Assembly: GCA_013400975.1 (NCBI GenBank)
Contig: WBMZ01003295.1
Span: forward strand, 1 to 64,000
Source of the DNA: Atrichornis clamosus
Taxonomy: Eukaryota; Chordata; Aves; Passeriformes; Menuridae
DNA length: 64,000 bases
Direction of reading: 5' to 3'
Each line of letters begins with the position of its first letter. Within the stretch, counting starts at the first letter, position 1. Under the pieces are notes generated by a model. It saw nothing but the letters and a program-made list of their open reading frames with translations. It was not told the origin of the DNA and ran no database searches. The position numbers and the translations under genes were made by a program. Below are positions 26,101-40,000 of this stretch, one piece after another.

Positions 26101-29100
26101 TAGTAAAAAATTGACTAGTCAAACCAGGTTTGACCTGAATACTGGGGAAGAGTAAGGTAAGAAAATCTACCCATAATGACCAGTCCTTCTATTTTCTTGT
26201 TTGCTTCTAATTCAACACCAGTTCTGGATGTGATAAACAGAGCCACTGATGTAACTCTGTAGCCTTTAAAAGCTGGTAATGGTCACTGAAAGCTACAAGA
26301 TGGGAATTATATACCTGATTATGTTTGATTTAGTCAGTAACAGTCATCAATTTCTTGAGATGCAACAACACGACTAACAGCCTGCTACACATTCTACAGC
26401 TGTCTCCTGAAATGTTAAGAGATCAATAAGTCTGTAAGGTCAGGGAGTGGGGCAGTTAAAAAAAAAACCTGACAAACCCAAGAACAACCCATGTTGAAGA
26501 AGGGTCATGGAAAGGAGAGAGATGATTAGCTACCCAGCACTGCAGCTTATCAGGGACACAACACTAATGCAGCTAATCTGTATAAACCTATTATAGATAG
26601 CAACTAAAAATGGGGGAAAGCCATGCTCCTGAAACCTGGGAGCAAGGAGAAATCCACCTAGTTGTTGATTTGCTGTGAGTGGTACTTGCCAATGTGAGCA
26701 TGCTGCAGTAAGTGGGTAACTCAGTGGGTACCTTGCTGATTTTGTTGCTGACATTTGGGAGGTGGGCACAGTGGCAGTCATGCTCCTCGTGTGTTTGTGT
26801 GTCACTGTACTGTCAGTGTGGAATGTAATAGGAGTAGGATTTAGGGAACAGCCCTGAACTTACTGAAATTGATAGGTATTTTGTTTATCTGCAACTCTGT
26901 GCTCGGGTTGAGTCCTTTAGTGTCCCATTTTGTAAAGCAATTAAACGTTCCTGAGCTTCTTCAAGCTTGTTGCTTTGCCCCATTGAACTGTTGTCAGGAG
27001 AAAACCAAACATCATGTCTGTTTTCTCATTGACAGAATTAATAAATTAGAATGCCGACAGGATACAGAACCAGCATAATTTCAGCACCGCTGTTACACAT
27101 AATTCTTCCCAAGCAGTGGAAGAAGCAAGTTCAACTTGGTATCCTGCAACAGCCCTTAAGGTGAATTCCTTTAAGTAAAGCTGTCAATTTCTTCATTACA
27201 TCTCCATTTTCTATCAGAAGTTCTAAGGGAAATTTATGTAGCTTCTCACTTTAAGGAGAAGGGAAGAAAAAAGTTTGATGGCAGAGTTGCTAGATTGATG
27301 TCAGAATTACCTGTTTCACTTCAGAGACTTGCATTCTTGGTTGCCCACCTGCTGTTGGTGGGTACTTAACTGGGAACTTAAAAGGTGTGTTAAATTCTGT
27401 GGATGTACTTGCAGGGTTATACCATTATTTTTCTTCTGTTCACTGCTTTGCTCTGTGGTGATGGCTAAAACATTTAAGACCCTAGTCTGAACCATCTGTT
27501 AAATAGGCTTCATATTAAATTATGGAACTGACTGGATGGTCAAACCAGCAGAAAATGCTTTGAATGGGGCATAGCAGCATGTTCAGACCAAGAAGGAAGG
27601 AGTGCAGTATAGAGTTAGAGGCTTTTGAGAGTCTGTCTTTTAATTAAACAAAACCCCTCAAAAAACCGTAATATGCAGAGTTAAATTTAAATCAGTTAGT
27701 TAGTGTCTTACCACTAAATCAGTTCTTTTGGCATCAGAACCAAACACTGTGGGAGATGGATATGAAGCAATTTCCACTTGGAATTTTATTTGGGTAGAGA
27801 CTTTGAGATAATTATTACAAAATTACTGTGGATGTTTAGGGGAATAAGTCCATAAGATGTGTAACTTGGGTTTTACTGCTTTTTTATTAATAAAATGGAA
27901 TTACTGTCTTGCTATAATGAAATATATTAAAATATTGCTTAAAGTATATCTTGTTAACCTCTCAGCAATCCTGGATATTTTTTAGCGGTGAAATTAACAT
28001 TTGTTTAGAGCAAAGAAAATTTTCAAGTTAGAAAGAGCTTATGGGGAGTTACAAGCTGTGCAGGATCATTTTTCATCCATTTTTCTTTTTTACTACAGTA
28101 ATTAGGCAAGTTGCCAGGCAGCACAATGGAAGAGACATTTTCTTTAATAGAATATTTTTTTTACAGGCACTGCTGGACACATACAGACATCTCCAGTATT
28201 TTTCTTCCTTGTAATGCTCTCTCCCTGGTTGTATTTTCAATGGGAAAGACTTTAGGTCGTTAATTAATTTTTTTGTAAGTTATCTACAGGCTCTTTGGGG
28301 TTTGAGCCATTCCAGTTGGTAAGATAATTGCTCACACTGGCCATAAGGTTTCTGGGGTTTTTTTGTCTTTGAGATACCATGAGGATACTTAATATGGAGC
28401 AATGTCAACCACTGTGCTGCACAAAGGACATTTTGAAAATAGCATCAATCTGTTTTGCATATGTTGAGTAGAGTTAGGTGGAGAGTAGAAAACAGGAAGA
28501 AATATTTTCAAGCATTTGCATCACTAAAAGAATGCTTCTGCAGCTCAGATACTCACCTCTGTAGCTCCCTCTAATTTCCAGCATGATTCTATGTAAAGAA
28601 AAATGTGCTTTAGTGCAGGAGTTTCTTAAGTCTGTGTTTTACAATGATTTTCTATCATTGTAGGACTGGCTGTTTTCAAGATTATTTTCTTTGGCTGAAA
28701 TATTAAGAGCTTTTTGCAGACAACCAAGCTATAGAGAAGGTTTTTTGTCTCCTGTCTGGTCTAAAAGGCTGCAACACCATTTGACTCCTATTACTGACTC
28801 ATGGTACATGAGATTTCTAGAGCCTTCAGTGTGATTTTATGGTATTTCGGATTTCATTGAAATCTAGTCTACATGTTGTGTGGATTTGGTAGTGTTTGTT
28901 TTTCATTCTACTGCTGTAGTTCCACTATTTGAGTATGAATAATCAAATCTGGAGTTAATTTTAAAAGAAGTCATGGCCTCTCAGCATTACACTTATTTTC
29001 CTTTAAATATTTTTAAGGCTTAAGTTTAAGCTTTCAGATAAAAAATTTGAATTGTTTGAAATTAAGTTGGTAGTAAACAGATAATTGAGTTAAACCAGAT

Positions 29101-29411
29101 TGCTTTTCATGTGTTTGAAATGCATGACCTTGAAAAGATTTTATATTGTGTTGGAGGCTTTCATCAGCTCTAGTAAGCTATTTAGCAAAATGCAACCTCT
29201 TCCCTTCCAAAGTCTATTGTGAAGTCAAAAGTCCTTTTTTCAATGCTGCAAATATTTTTTTACTCTAGTTCAGTGAGTTATTTAGCAAAAATATACCTCT
29301 GATATTGCAGAGGCAGCTGTCTTTTAAAGCCTGTTAATTTAGACTCCAGTCCCAGTTTGTGTTAATTTAGTCTTTTCAGGAAAATAAAAAAGAATGTAAA
29401 AATGTGTGTTA
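14178..29411. other. Long AT-rich non-coding interval (probable intron), part 1
   Basis: About 15 kb of AT-rich, CpG-poor sequence. I see no recognisable coding exon, RNA gene or mobile element. The largest open frame (18287-18745 plus, 153 codons) has no familiar motif and a composition typical of chance frames. Homopolymer T or A runs of 8-10 bases are frequent. The interval follows directly from the putative second exon and is best read as intron. Confidence 0.6.
26111..26134. repeat. Two overlapping perfect palindromes
   Basis: TTGACTAGTCAA (26111-26122) is a perfect 12-base palindrome. Overlapping it, GTCAAACC and GGTTTGAC (26118-26125 and 26127-26134) form perfect 8-base inverted arms around a single A. 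The right arm runs into TGACCT (26131-26136), a nuclear-receptor half-site sequence. Seen directly; any binding role is speculation. Confidence 0.6.
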
Positions 29412-29508
29412 GGTTTTAAGATTTAAAGGCTTCTCTTGGATTGGGCAAATTTTGTATCAGGTTTTAAGACTTTACAGGCTTGGTTTGGATTGAGCAAATT
29501 CTGCAACT
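29412..29508. repeat. Degenerate two-copy tandem repeat, unit about 48 bases
   Basis: Copy 1 (29412-29459) and copy 2 (29460-29508) both begin GGTTTTAAGA and share a core reading TTGGATTGRGCAAATTYTG. Several substitutions and about one indel separate them, so this is an old local duplication. A short chance open frame runs through copy 2; no function is suggested. Confidence 0.65.
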
Positions 29509-29847
29509 GCCTTCAGATGCTAATTGCATCTAAAGAATCTATGAGACTGCTGGTTACCGAGAGAGCTCCTTCCCGTTACTTCCCATTTCTACAAGTGAAA
29601 TGCAAACACTTTGCATGATTGCTGTCATCTTCCAGAAAATCTGTGCTGCTTTTTGTTTGTGGAATGAGTTTAGTGGCTTTGACCATTTTATATAAGCTCT
29701 ACAGCTCTTCAAATCCTTTAGTCATAGCACGGTAATAACTGCGTGTGGTAGACTGGATTTCTGTACAGTCGCTCTGAATCAACCCAAATAATTGGAGTCT
29801 GAACAATGTCTGTGGTGTGTATGTATGATTTGATGTAAAAATACAAT

Positions 29848-29868
29848 AAATAGTAGTAATAATAATAT
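29848..29868. repeat. Short (TAA)n-like microsatellite
   Basis: An imperfect run of AATAGTAGTAATAATAATA trinucleotides, too short and interrupted to be strongly variable. Confidence 0.5.
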
Positions 29869-32349
29869 GCAAGCTGGTGCATAACTTGGTCTTGCTGAAC
29901 TAAAGGGAATTAACTTGAGGGTATAGAGGAACCACTCTCCTAAGACTCTTAATTGCATGTTCAGTTGATACTTCAGCTGCACGCTTTCATTGCTTGCCTG
30001 TGGGAGGGGCATGACCTCACAAAAGATCCACAAAATTACAGTAACAAAATGGAATGGTATTGGCAGGAATGCCTCCGTTAGAGAGGTTGTGCTTCTTCTG
30101 CCCTGTGCTTGCAACTTAACCTCAACCCTTCTGTGAGCTGTGCTAGAAAAGGCTTCTTGGAAAGATGGTATCTGTAGCTCCAGACTGTTTTTGTTCTCTT
30201 CATTTTTAGTTATAGCTCAATTTCAGCTGGTAGACTTAGGCTTGGGAGAGTGCAGTTAAATACAGGTTTTCTTCAAAATTATTTAATTCCAGAATTTGCA
30301 TTCTAGACATGGTTTGTTGAGGTTTTTGGGTTTTTTTTTTTGCATTAATTTTTTATATATATAAGAATTCAAAGAGACTGGGGAATTTAGGATGGTTTTG
30401 TATTCTGAAGGAATTGACTTTAGTATTAATGTTTCTAAGAGGAAGAAAAAAGATTTACAATTAAAAATTAATTGCATATAGAAAACTACATTTGAAGTTG
30501 CAAGTAAAGAAGATATTTAAGGTTTTGTTCATGGAAAATATAGCGTATCTTCCACTACTTAGCTTCATGTGTATAATATACTGTCTTGAAGATTTCTCTT
30601 GGGGTGGAACAATTTCTCCTAGAGTATACAAAACTTAATATTATTGTCTGGCACACATCCTGCTGAAGGACCTGGGAAGTGTCAAGTTTGGTTACTCAGG
30701 CTGAAATGGTTTCTGTTTCTTGCTTAGTTTGTATTAGTGATTGTATATCACATGCCATACAGGCATGTTTGTGTATGCTGTATACCTGCTGACAATTTTT
30801 TATTGTAGAGTGTCTCCACCTTGATATAAAGTGATCTGACTGCAAAAAAGTAAATAAACAATACCTGTCAACTGTGTTACTTTATTGAAAGAAAAATCCA
30901 TATGTGCTATTTTGCAATCTAATCACAAAAGCTTTTCTTTACAAAAAAATAGGATTAATACTTGAATATTTGTTCCATCTTCATTCTTCCCTACCATTTT
31001 CCATATTTATAAGTGTGTGTATTGCAGGGCAAGTGTTGGAGTTTTTTAAATCAAATTTTGCGATCGATATTGTCTTCTCATAGATTGCAGTTAGCAATTG
31101 GGGAAAATGGGTCACAACCAGGGAAAACTTCATAGGCCTCAAATATCTGACTTATATTTGTCTGCTTAGTAATTGGTTGGAAGCCAGTGTGGTACTAAAC
31201 TTGAGCAGAAAGTGCATCATTTTCTTCAATGGTTCCTTCTAAGGAGCTGTCTGAGAATGGAGATAAAACACCAGCAGCAGCAGCTGTTCTTGTGGCCTTT
31301 AACACTGAAGGAATTTCACTGTTCCCTTCAATCAAAATTGGCTAATAAATTCTGGTAATAACTTTTGAGCTCGTAGTGACAGCATGTGTGTAGATATTTC
31401 ATCTAAAAATTAATCAGAAATTAAAGAGAGTAGAGGTCTCAATCCCTCTTAGGCAACTGATGCTCTACTTCTTTGCTATTTCTTTCCTCTTCTGCCTCTG
31501 GCTTTAAAATGCTGCTGGGAAGGTTCAGAAGCTTGGTAGTTTTCCAGCCAGTAGGATGAAGTAGCAGCTGCACTGAAGCAGTTCCTTATCTGTAGTTTCT
31601 CTGCCCACGGTTCAAGGCTGCTATATTCTCTTATTTTACTGTATTAGGTGGAAGTTTTGTTCAGACTTAATACAAACAGGAAGGACCTTACCTACATAGG
31701 GAAGCTGTTTCATTATGTAACTTATTTTATAACTCTTTTCCATCTATGTGAAATGTAATCACTTCTCAAAATTGGCAGTCACCTTAAAAAATTATATACA
31801 AAGGCACTTTGTTATTTTAACTATGTAATATACAATTGGGTTATTTCAGACACATACGAACCAATTTAAAATAGAAAACTAATAAGTGCTTTTCATTAAA
31901 TCTGTGGATATTTATTGACTAATAGCTGTGTGTGAATTCTTACATTTTTAAGGACAAAAAAATTCCTTCATGCTTTCAGTTATTCAAAAAAAAGTTTAAT
32001 AATCTTCATTTGTTTGACTCAGAGGTGGCTCTTTTTATTAGAGATTTGCTGTCTCATTTTTGAAAAGCCCATTGTTTGCTTCTGAAAGGTTCTTAATAGA
32101 GCTTTAACAGGAGACTAGATTTGAACAGCCAGAAATATTTGAATAAAAAGTTTGCTCATTCTCATTCTGGGTTGTTTAAATTTTAATCTCTAGAACTGCA
32201 GCAAGAAGCTTGAAGATCTCTCCACTCTGCCTCTGCTGTAACTTTAGCATTTGAGTGTATTCTCTACTAGCAAAATCTTGTATAGGCTACTGATTCTCTT
32301 ACCAGCATAATTATTATTTGTGTACTATATACATCAAAATTTTATTTCT

Positions 32350-32377
32350 GAAATTAGATTTTAGAAAATCTAATTTC
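32350..32377. repeat. Perfect inverted repeat, 13-base arms, 2-base spacer
   Basis: GAAATTAGATTTT (32350-32362) and its exact reverse complement (32365-32377) are separated by AG. Such a near-spacerless AT-rich palindrome can form a cruciform. No adjoining terminal-repeat or target-duplication structure is seen, so there is no evidence of a transposon. Confidence 0.75.
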
Positions 32378-35300
32378 TTTTGACCTATAGGGAGAAAAAT
32401 GTTACATACGTAGGTGTTTTACACACAGACTGTTCTAAAAATGTTTCAAATACTAGGTTATTGTGATTCTTGTATTAACTTCCATTTGATCAAAATTATG
32501 TTGAATTACTCCTCAGTAATTTTGAATTATATAAATCTAATTTCTGGTTAAGAAACAATAGTCTTATGCAGAAAAAAGAAGGAACTGAAAGAAAGCCTGA
32601 AATATCAAGCACTAATCTTACATCCTGTTTAGGCTTGGGTTTTTTCACTCCTTCTGTATTCCAGGCAAATAATCCTTTTTTTTTTTTCCCGCCAAGAGAC
32701 AGAAACCTCTGTGCAAATTAAAAATCTGATTATGCAAACTGTGAATCATTATCAGTTCTTACTGAAGAATATTGTAGACAAAGGAAATAGACCTCCTGAT
32801 GATTTTTTACATACATGGGTTATGTAGAAAATATGGATTAACTGAAAGCAAAATCATTTGCCAGATAGGATTGTTTTCCATTAATCTCCCACCTTAAGAA
32901 AAAATGACTTTGAACCAAAATTAGCAAAACTTTCCATTTTTTTATCTTCAAAATTAAATATTTAGGGTTTTCATTAAAAGTTCTTTTTTCAGTTATTTTC
33001 TGAAGAAAAGGTCTAAAATCAAAATTCAGCTATTGAAAATTACTGACTTTGAAATTAAATTAAGATAGAGGGAGCAGAGAGTTGAAAATTTTCTGCTTCT
33101 AAGGAAATATTTCAGTATTTTAGACATTTTGTTGACCTGAGAAAATAATACCATACAGAGATTTTCATAGGAGTTCACAGAAGAGAATCTTGCATATTTT
33201 AGACTTCCTTTAAAAACCAAACCCTAATGTATTTTCAGATGACCGTGTAGCCATGACAAAGGTGAGGTCAGTGTCTACTGTGATAGTGAACCATGCCTGC
33301 ATTTTGATTCTGGACAACTCATTAGTAGTTAGATCTTACAGAGACTATTAATTTTGGCCAGTGTTGTACAAAACTGCAAGAGGTAGTGACTGCTCCATAA
33401 AATTTGTCTTGTCCATTTAGGTTGACAAGAACATACAGCAAGAGGGAGATGGAGAGGGGAAAAATGAGCTCTGGAAATCTGAGAGGGCTGTGAGTAAGAG
33501 CCGCTGACAGAACCAGAATCTAAACATTAGTCTGGGGATGTAACTGAGCAGTTCAGTCTGAGTAATTGCAAGACTTGAAGCAGGCAGAGGGAAACAGATC
33601 TGCTCTTTCCCATAGACTTTGCACTGCATGTTTTAGCTCTCCTGTCACTTAAGTGGAGAATTCTCTCATCTTCCTTGAATCACTCTCTTGGTGCTTTTTT
33701 CAGTGCAGACTGTCTTTTGAAATCTGTGGTAGGGTGGGTTTTGTGGGGGGAAGGATGTGTGTTTGCTTTCTTTGGGAAATGCTGTCTTTTTACAAATTTC
33801 TAATTACTTTTTTTTGCATTTAATTTCTCCTACAGCTCACTTCATTCTGTATCAGGTACTTTTTTCCTTTTTTGTCCTATTTTTTCTTAAATTTTTTTCT
33901 TTCTGTTGGTTTTGCTCATAATTTTGCTGTTGTTTTCCAAAGATCTTCACATTTGGCTTACAATTTAAAAGTGTTTTTTGTGTTTGGAAACCATAACATT
34001 TGTGTGTAGAGGGGGATCTTTTCATCTCTCAAAAGTTCACAGACATTGTGGGCTCAAGTTATCAATAATCAGCCATATTCACAGTCAGATGTTAAAATTG
34101 TATTTGCAGGTATTGCTTGTATGAAGCCAAATGTAATTGCTGGAGAAGTCAGCAGGAAATGGAATTCACTTTTATGTGAACCAAGTTCACACCCGGCTGC
34201 AGCGATGAGCAGCATGACTCTTGTATGTCCAACTGTTCCCCTGCAGAAAGTCTTGGAATGGTTCTAGAACCTGTCATCAAGAATTTGTCCTATTATTGCA
34301 AAGGTTGAACTTGTCCCATGTAGAAGAGTACTTAAATCACAGTTGGTAGTCCCAAGCTTCCTATTTTCTTTAAAGTCAGATTTGACCAAAATATTAGCAA
34401 TCAGCATGACGTTTTCCTTTGCTTAACCACAGGGTACAAATCTCAGGTTTTTAACTACTGCTAATCGGTTGCTGAATCCCACTGAGGAGAAAAGGTTGCT
34501 GCATAATGATTTCCAAATAAGTCTTTAAAATTAGAAAGCAATATGTTTATTGGGAAATTATACAAAGTTCTTCTTGTCTAGTATTAAATTTGTAAGTTTT
34601 GCATTGGATAGAGTTTGTGGAGCATTAGTTTGTCTATGCTGCAGTACTCTTGAGAGAGAGAAATTATTTTCAGGGACCAATAGCATGGTCATGGTTTTGT
34701 GAGGAAACACTAAACTACAAGGGTTGGGAAAGTAATTTGGTTTTGTTTTGTTTTACAAATCTTCTCAAGAATTTGATAATGAAATGTGTTCTGCAATGTT
34801 TACACCAAGTAGCTGTGTAATCTTGATAAAAGTAGGCTGCTGGGAGGACTTCTTTTCTTTTCAAGAAAGCTGTTTATAGTTCCTGAATTTAGAAAGATTT
34901 GTGCATGAAAATTGTGTTGTGGAAGCAGAGATGGGTATTTATAAGATAAAAATCTGAATTAGTAGCATTGCAGAAGCTTTTTCTTCCTTAAAGTCTTATA
35001 TGAATAGCCACATTATTATTATTATGTGTTCATAATCATTTCTGTATAATCTTTCTCATTAATACCTGAGTACAGAACTATGCTTACCTTTGCTATGCTG
35101 GTATTAATTGCTAAAATCAGAAGTGTATGTATGTAGGACCTGGTGTGAATATTCACCTCTGTGATTCCTGTTGGTGTTAACAGAATAACAGAGCAAACTT
35201 CTTTAGGAGCCAGACCTTTAGTCCAGGGAATTCCAGAATATGTGTTCCTGATAGATCGTGGGAGGTGCTGTCTTCTGGCCAGCATTCATGGTGTTGCATG

Positions 35301-36980
35301 GACTCTCTCCATGAGTACAGCAGGATGTGATTGCAGTCAAGATCTCTCTGCAAAACTGCAGTAATTATCTGCAGTGTCAGTAAGATGATGGGATGTGCTG
35401 AATTCTGCTGTTGAGAGAGGAGGGTGCTGAGTACAGTGCTGGAAATATCCACAGTTGGCTGCCAAATACAGGAAAGAAAAATGAGTGGTCTTTTATGTAA
35501 AAAAAAAAAGAGTCCTGAAACTTCTGGTGTGTTATGGAACATTAAACATTGTTTAGGAATGTGCCTATTGAATAAACTTTGTTGTGAGGCATAAATATCG
35601 TAAAGAAATGAAGTGTTTTAAGCCTTTGCAAAGTGAATGCATTTAGATACCTGTGGATTTCAGACACATCTGCACAGTTAACTTTTTTCTGTGTTATACA
35701 AAATGTTGAATCAGTCAGTGCCTCTGAAAACTAATATGGAGAATGTCTTTCTGTTTGCTTCAGAGCAAAGTAGTTCAGAAGCGCAGTGAAAAGCAGTCAT
35801 TGTTTTGTCTTATCACTTTTGTGCCATATGTTCATTTACTCAGCTCAAATGGTGACTGTATAAGACTATCTAGTCTTCACTGCAGGATGGTCTGAAACTG
35901 TGTAGAGGGTTTCTGACAGGTGTTTGTGGTAACTGTTGAACTTAGAACTCAGTTGTACATTTCATTTTGCTTTTGACACCTTTTTTGCAAGAACTTTCTG
36001 AAGTGATTAGAGCACATTTTGTTTCAGAAATATTAATTGTAAAGCCCTGATTACTGCAGACAGTGCATGAGGTGCTCAGTAATGCCAAATAGGATTTGTG
36101 GAACCTGATGGTAGAACAAAACCATACAGCTAAATGTCAAGAATGATGCATCGATATAAAGTAAAACCTTTCATTACCTGATTACCAAAACCAGCTTTAA
36201 TGACTGTACTTTGGCACACACCTTTCTCATGCTCTGCTTAGTTGCACAGTTCTTTTCCAGCAGAAATCTGCTGTGTTTTCCTTGAAGTTTCCTCTTGAGC
36301 AGGCATTGCTGAAATTTATGAAAGAAGAGTAAACATGTCTCATGTGAATGATAGCAAGTGTATTGGTGGTAAAAAATGTACTGTTTGATTGAGGTTTTTT
36401 ATTATTGTTATTTTGTGGTCTTGTTTTAAGTATATTGTAACTGGAAAATGCTGAAGTGTGGAACATCTCAGTTGTGGCAGAAATTTATGCCAGGCCTGAG
36501 TGATGCAGTTGGAAGTACAAAACAAATGTAATGCAATTTATTTGGCTTTGGTGACTTGCACTCATCAGGAAAATCTGAGGTGTCTATTATGTATGACAGA
36601 TGTGCTGGTGAATCCAGGCTTGGAAACATAACTTTTGATTACTGTGGGGAATACTATACTTGATTTGATGGAGAAGATTTGCCAGGAGCATAATGAGAAT
36701 TGCTTTGTCATTTAATAGATGCTTAAAAGATGCAGTGAGATAGGATGAGATGCGAGGGATCTCTATTAAGGAAGTGGTTACTCTAAGCCCCAGTGATGTT
36801 ATACTGCTAATACCATCTGTCCCTTTGTTTTCTGACTGTCTTACTTGCAGGGTTTCTGTTTGTGTAGTTTTAGAAGCTGCAGTGCTTGAATGTGCAGAAT
36901 CTTGTAGATAGTTTTTTATGACATGGATGGGGAAATTATTCATGTGCCATTTGCCACCTGGCTATAAAGCATCATAAAAA

Positions 36981-37069
36981 GTGTTGGTGTTTGGGTTTTT
37001 TCTTGTTGTTGTTGGGTTTTTGTTTGGGGTTTTTTTGTTTGGTTTTTTTGTTTGGTTTTTTTTTTTTTA
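36981..37069. repeat. T/G-rich low-complexity tract (TTTTTTTGTTTGG)n
   Basis: T-runs of 4-14 bases alternate with GG, GGG and GTTTGG over about 90 bases, with a recognisable 12-13 base unit repeated near 37030-37057 and ending in a run of T followed by AG. The end resembles a splice acceptor tract, but what follows shows no exon character. It is probably a slippage-prone microsatellite. Confidence 0.7.
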
Positions 37070-40000
37070 GTAGAACTCTTGTGGAACATTTGATTACTAA
37101 CTGGCATGCCTAAGTCAATGACAGTATATTCTGTTTATATGCATCCCTTCTGAAGGTTGTATGATTACAAGGTGTATGATTGACCAACTGATGAGACATT
37201 ATGTGCAGGGGATATTTATTAACTTTTGTATGTAAAATTCTGAGGCTTAGTACTAGATTTCTTTCAAATATTGTTGCTTATTCTTATTTACAGCACACTG
37301 TATGGCAATTACCTGTGTTTTTTCTAATAGCACCTGATAGACTTCTGGTCAGGAGCACAAATTTTAACAGCAATACCTAAGAGGTCACCTCTTTTTCTTT
37401 ACCTGAACCTATGTAATTTTTATTGGTTTGCTAAGAGGGAATTCTCTCATTGCAACTCCAAAATACTGTAAGATTTGTATATTGGTTTCAGTTTAAAACA
37501 GAAGAGCAATATTAGAAGGGAGGAGAGCATTTTTTGAAGTCTAAATAACTGTCTGTAAAAAGACTGTGAAATTGCCAACAGAATGGCATGCAGAGAGGTC
37601 AAAAATAATAAATAACAGTCTTAATAAAAGATATAATTAAGCAAGATTAAAGGAATAAAGTATCAAATGCGGAGGACTGATGATTTCTTTTAGTCATGTT
37701 GGCAGTAATAACAAATTTCTCATGGGAAGTCTCAGTCAATTTTAGACATTGATAAATAGTGCTGTTGTTCAAGTAGAATTTGCTGGGTACAGAGAACAAA
37801 TTAGATTATTTCTGTCAACCTGGAGATTTACTAATATGTAAATCACTTTACATATTCTGAGTGATTTCACATCTATGATTCTGTGAAGTGTTAGAATTCT
37901 CCAGTGTGAAGAATGAACAAATGAAGTCAGTATTTTTTCATGAGTGAGAATCATTCTCTGTGTTCTCAAAGTGGTTGATGGGCTGATTAAACTGGTATAA
38001 CCTATCGACTTTCACAAGAAATACTCTTCTGTGGAGCAGAAAGGTGAACACACCAGGTGCAGGAGAAAATAGGGCTTCTTTTCTTGCTGTGACTGTTAAG
38101 TAATGAATGATGGCAGACATAGAAACTCAGATACAAAAGTGCCATTGCACCTGTTGCTCTCCTGCTGTGGTATTTCAGTGGTAGAAACACCTTCTTAGAT
38201 TGTTTGAGAATAATACTGGAACCATGTGTTTACCTTACTATCTCAGTATCCCACTCTTTTTTCTGTGGCACTTGGTTATCCACTTACAAGGATGGACTTC
38301 CTGGGAATGTTGTTTGAGCCAATGAAGTAAATTCTGGAAAAGAGCAGCCCTTTCCAGCATCTTGCACCTGACCTTTCAGAAGCTGAGATTCCAATTTCCT
38401 GATCCAGATGGTTGAGGAAATAGACTAAGTCTCTACAGAATCTTTACAGATGCAAACAGTTCATTAATAATTCAAATTGCCTGAATTAAGACAGTCATTC
38501 CATTCTTTATTCAGTGTCTGAATTAGTGTAATCTTATTTCCTTTATTTCCTGTACTGCCTTTACCAAATATTATTTTGATATAGCATATGATTAGGCCAT
38601 GCTATGAAATAACATGTTGTAAAGGGTTCTATTGAATGGCTTTGGCCTTAATAATTTAGACAGTAACAACTAGCATGTATATGAAAAGAAATCTTTACAT
38701 ATAAACTCCAAAATAAATAGCTTGTAGTATTATATCATTATGTCCGGTCATTTGCAGTTAAATCTCAGGGTTACAAAAATCTGGTCTAACAGTAGTTTGG
38801 ATAAGAACCTCCAGACATAACTAGGTCTTCTATTCAGAACTCTGTGTATCTAGTTTTAGGTAGTTTTGTGCTGCTTAAATACCAGCTATTTTAGGATTTT
38901 GTTTTAAGGTTGTACATGGTTGTTTCATCTTAAAAATGAGGTTATTATTGTTGCAGGTTGCTTGGGTTTTTTTTAGTTGTATGAGAAACTAAGTTCCCTA
39001 CTAAGATATAGATGTATAACTCCCATGTGACCAACACATTTAGATTTCTAAATGTTTGAGGAAAAAACCACCCAAACCCCCACAAAACAAAAACCAATGC
39101 AGGTAACAGAACCTGGTGATGTGCAGTAGAGGAATCTGTTCTGAACTTTAAAAGGATGTTGTTAAATAATACAAACTTTATTACTTGACTGGTCTCAGCC
39201 TTCCTAGATAACAAGACTACATGATCTTAGGCTTTAGTCAGTCTTAGCATGGAAAATAAATGCATGAATGTGTCTGAGCAGGGTTTGCACTTTTTCATAA
39301 TAGTTTATAGAGACTTATTGATAATCTTTGCATTGAAATGATACTGTACTTCCTTGACCTTCTGCCATTCAAGTGTTTCATAGGCTGTTTCAAAACGAAT
39401 TTGATGAAATTATGCCTTATTTAAGATTCATGTTCGATTGCCACTGTATCCTTTTTATTAACTCTGAAATACAGTGATTTTCAGTTTAGCACACCATTCT
39501 ACATGTGGAACTACAACAGCTATGGAAGCAAGTGAACACTATTGTCTACACTTCTAACCTGTGTTAAAAAGAAGTAGGATAAATTTGCAGCCAGTGTTGC
39601 TTCAAGTTCTATATTTGCTATTTGCAAATGAGCAATTCTTTCACTACGTGGTGTTTTGAAACTAATTTTGCACTTCCATTTTGGGCACTAAAGGTGTCCT
39701 CTCTCACACAAACTGCTGTGAGAATCATTAAAAATGCTAAGTTACTAAAGGAAGTATCATATTAATGTCTGTAATAAAATTTAAAGGTGTTTCTGACCAA
39801 TGGGAACAATATGAAATTGAGTAGTAACACGTAAACTTTATGGGGAAGAAAAAATCAAATTTGTTTTTTAACTCTCAATGTCCATATAAGAAGTTTTATG
39901 TTTAGACAGCAAATTTATTCCAAAGCTGTTGTACAGCTGCTGTACTGAACTCTGTGTCAGTTCACCAGAAATACTGGTTAACCCATGCTGACAAGCCTGG

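Larger units (their letters stand above)
29509..36980. other. AT-rich non-coding interval (probable intron), part 2
   Basis: About 7.5 kb of AT-rich sequence without recognisable exons or mobile elements. It contains a T-run near 30330, an (ATT)n tract near 35011-35024, a perfect palindrome at 32350-32377 and an A-run near 35500. Open frames up to about 120 codons exist on both strands but none has a recognisable motif. Confidence 0.6.

Noticed and set aside
37055..37075. Long T-tract followed by AG, resembling a splice acceptor
   Set aside because: It is the end of a T/G microsatellite and the sequence after it shows no exon-like character.
37868..37888. Sequence resembling the octamer-repeat tail of avian CR1 elements (CTATGATTCTGTGAAG)
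   Set aside because: The expected CR1 3'-end sequence upstream is not present, so a short chance match is more likely.
39430..39445. tRNA B-box-like GTTCGATTG
   Set aside because: The last required base differs, and no A box or cloverleaf can be built around it.
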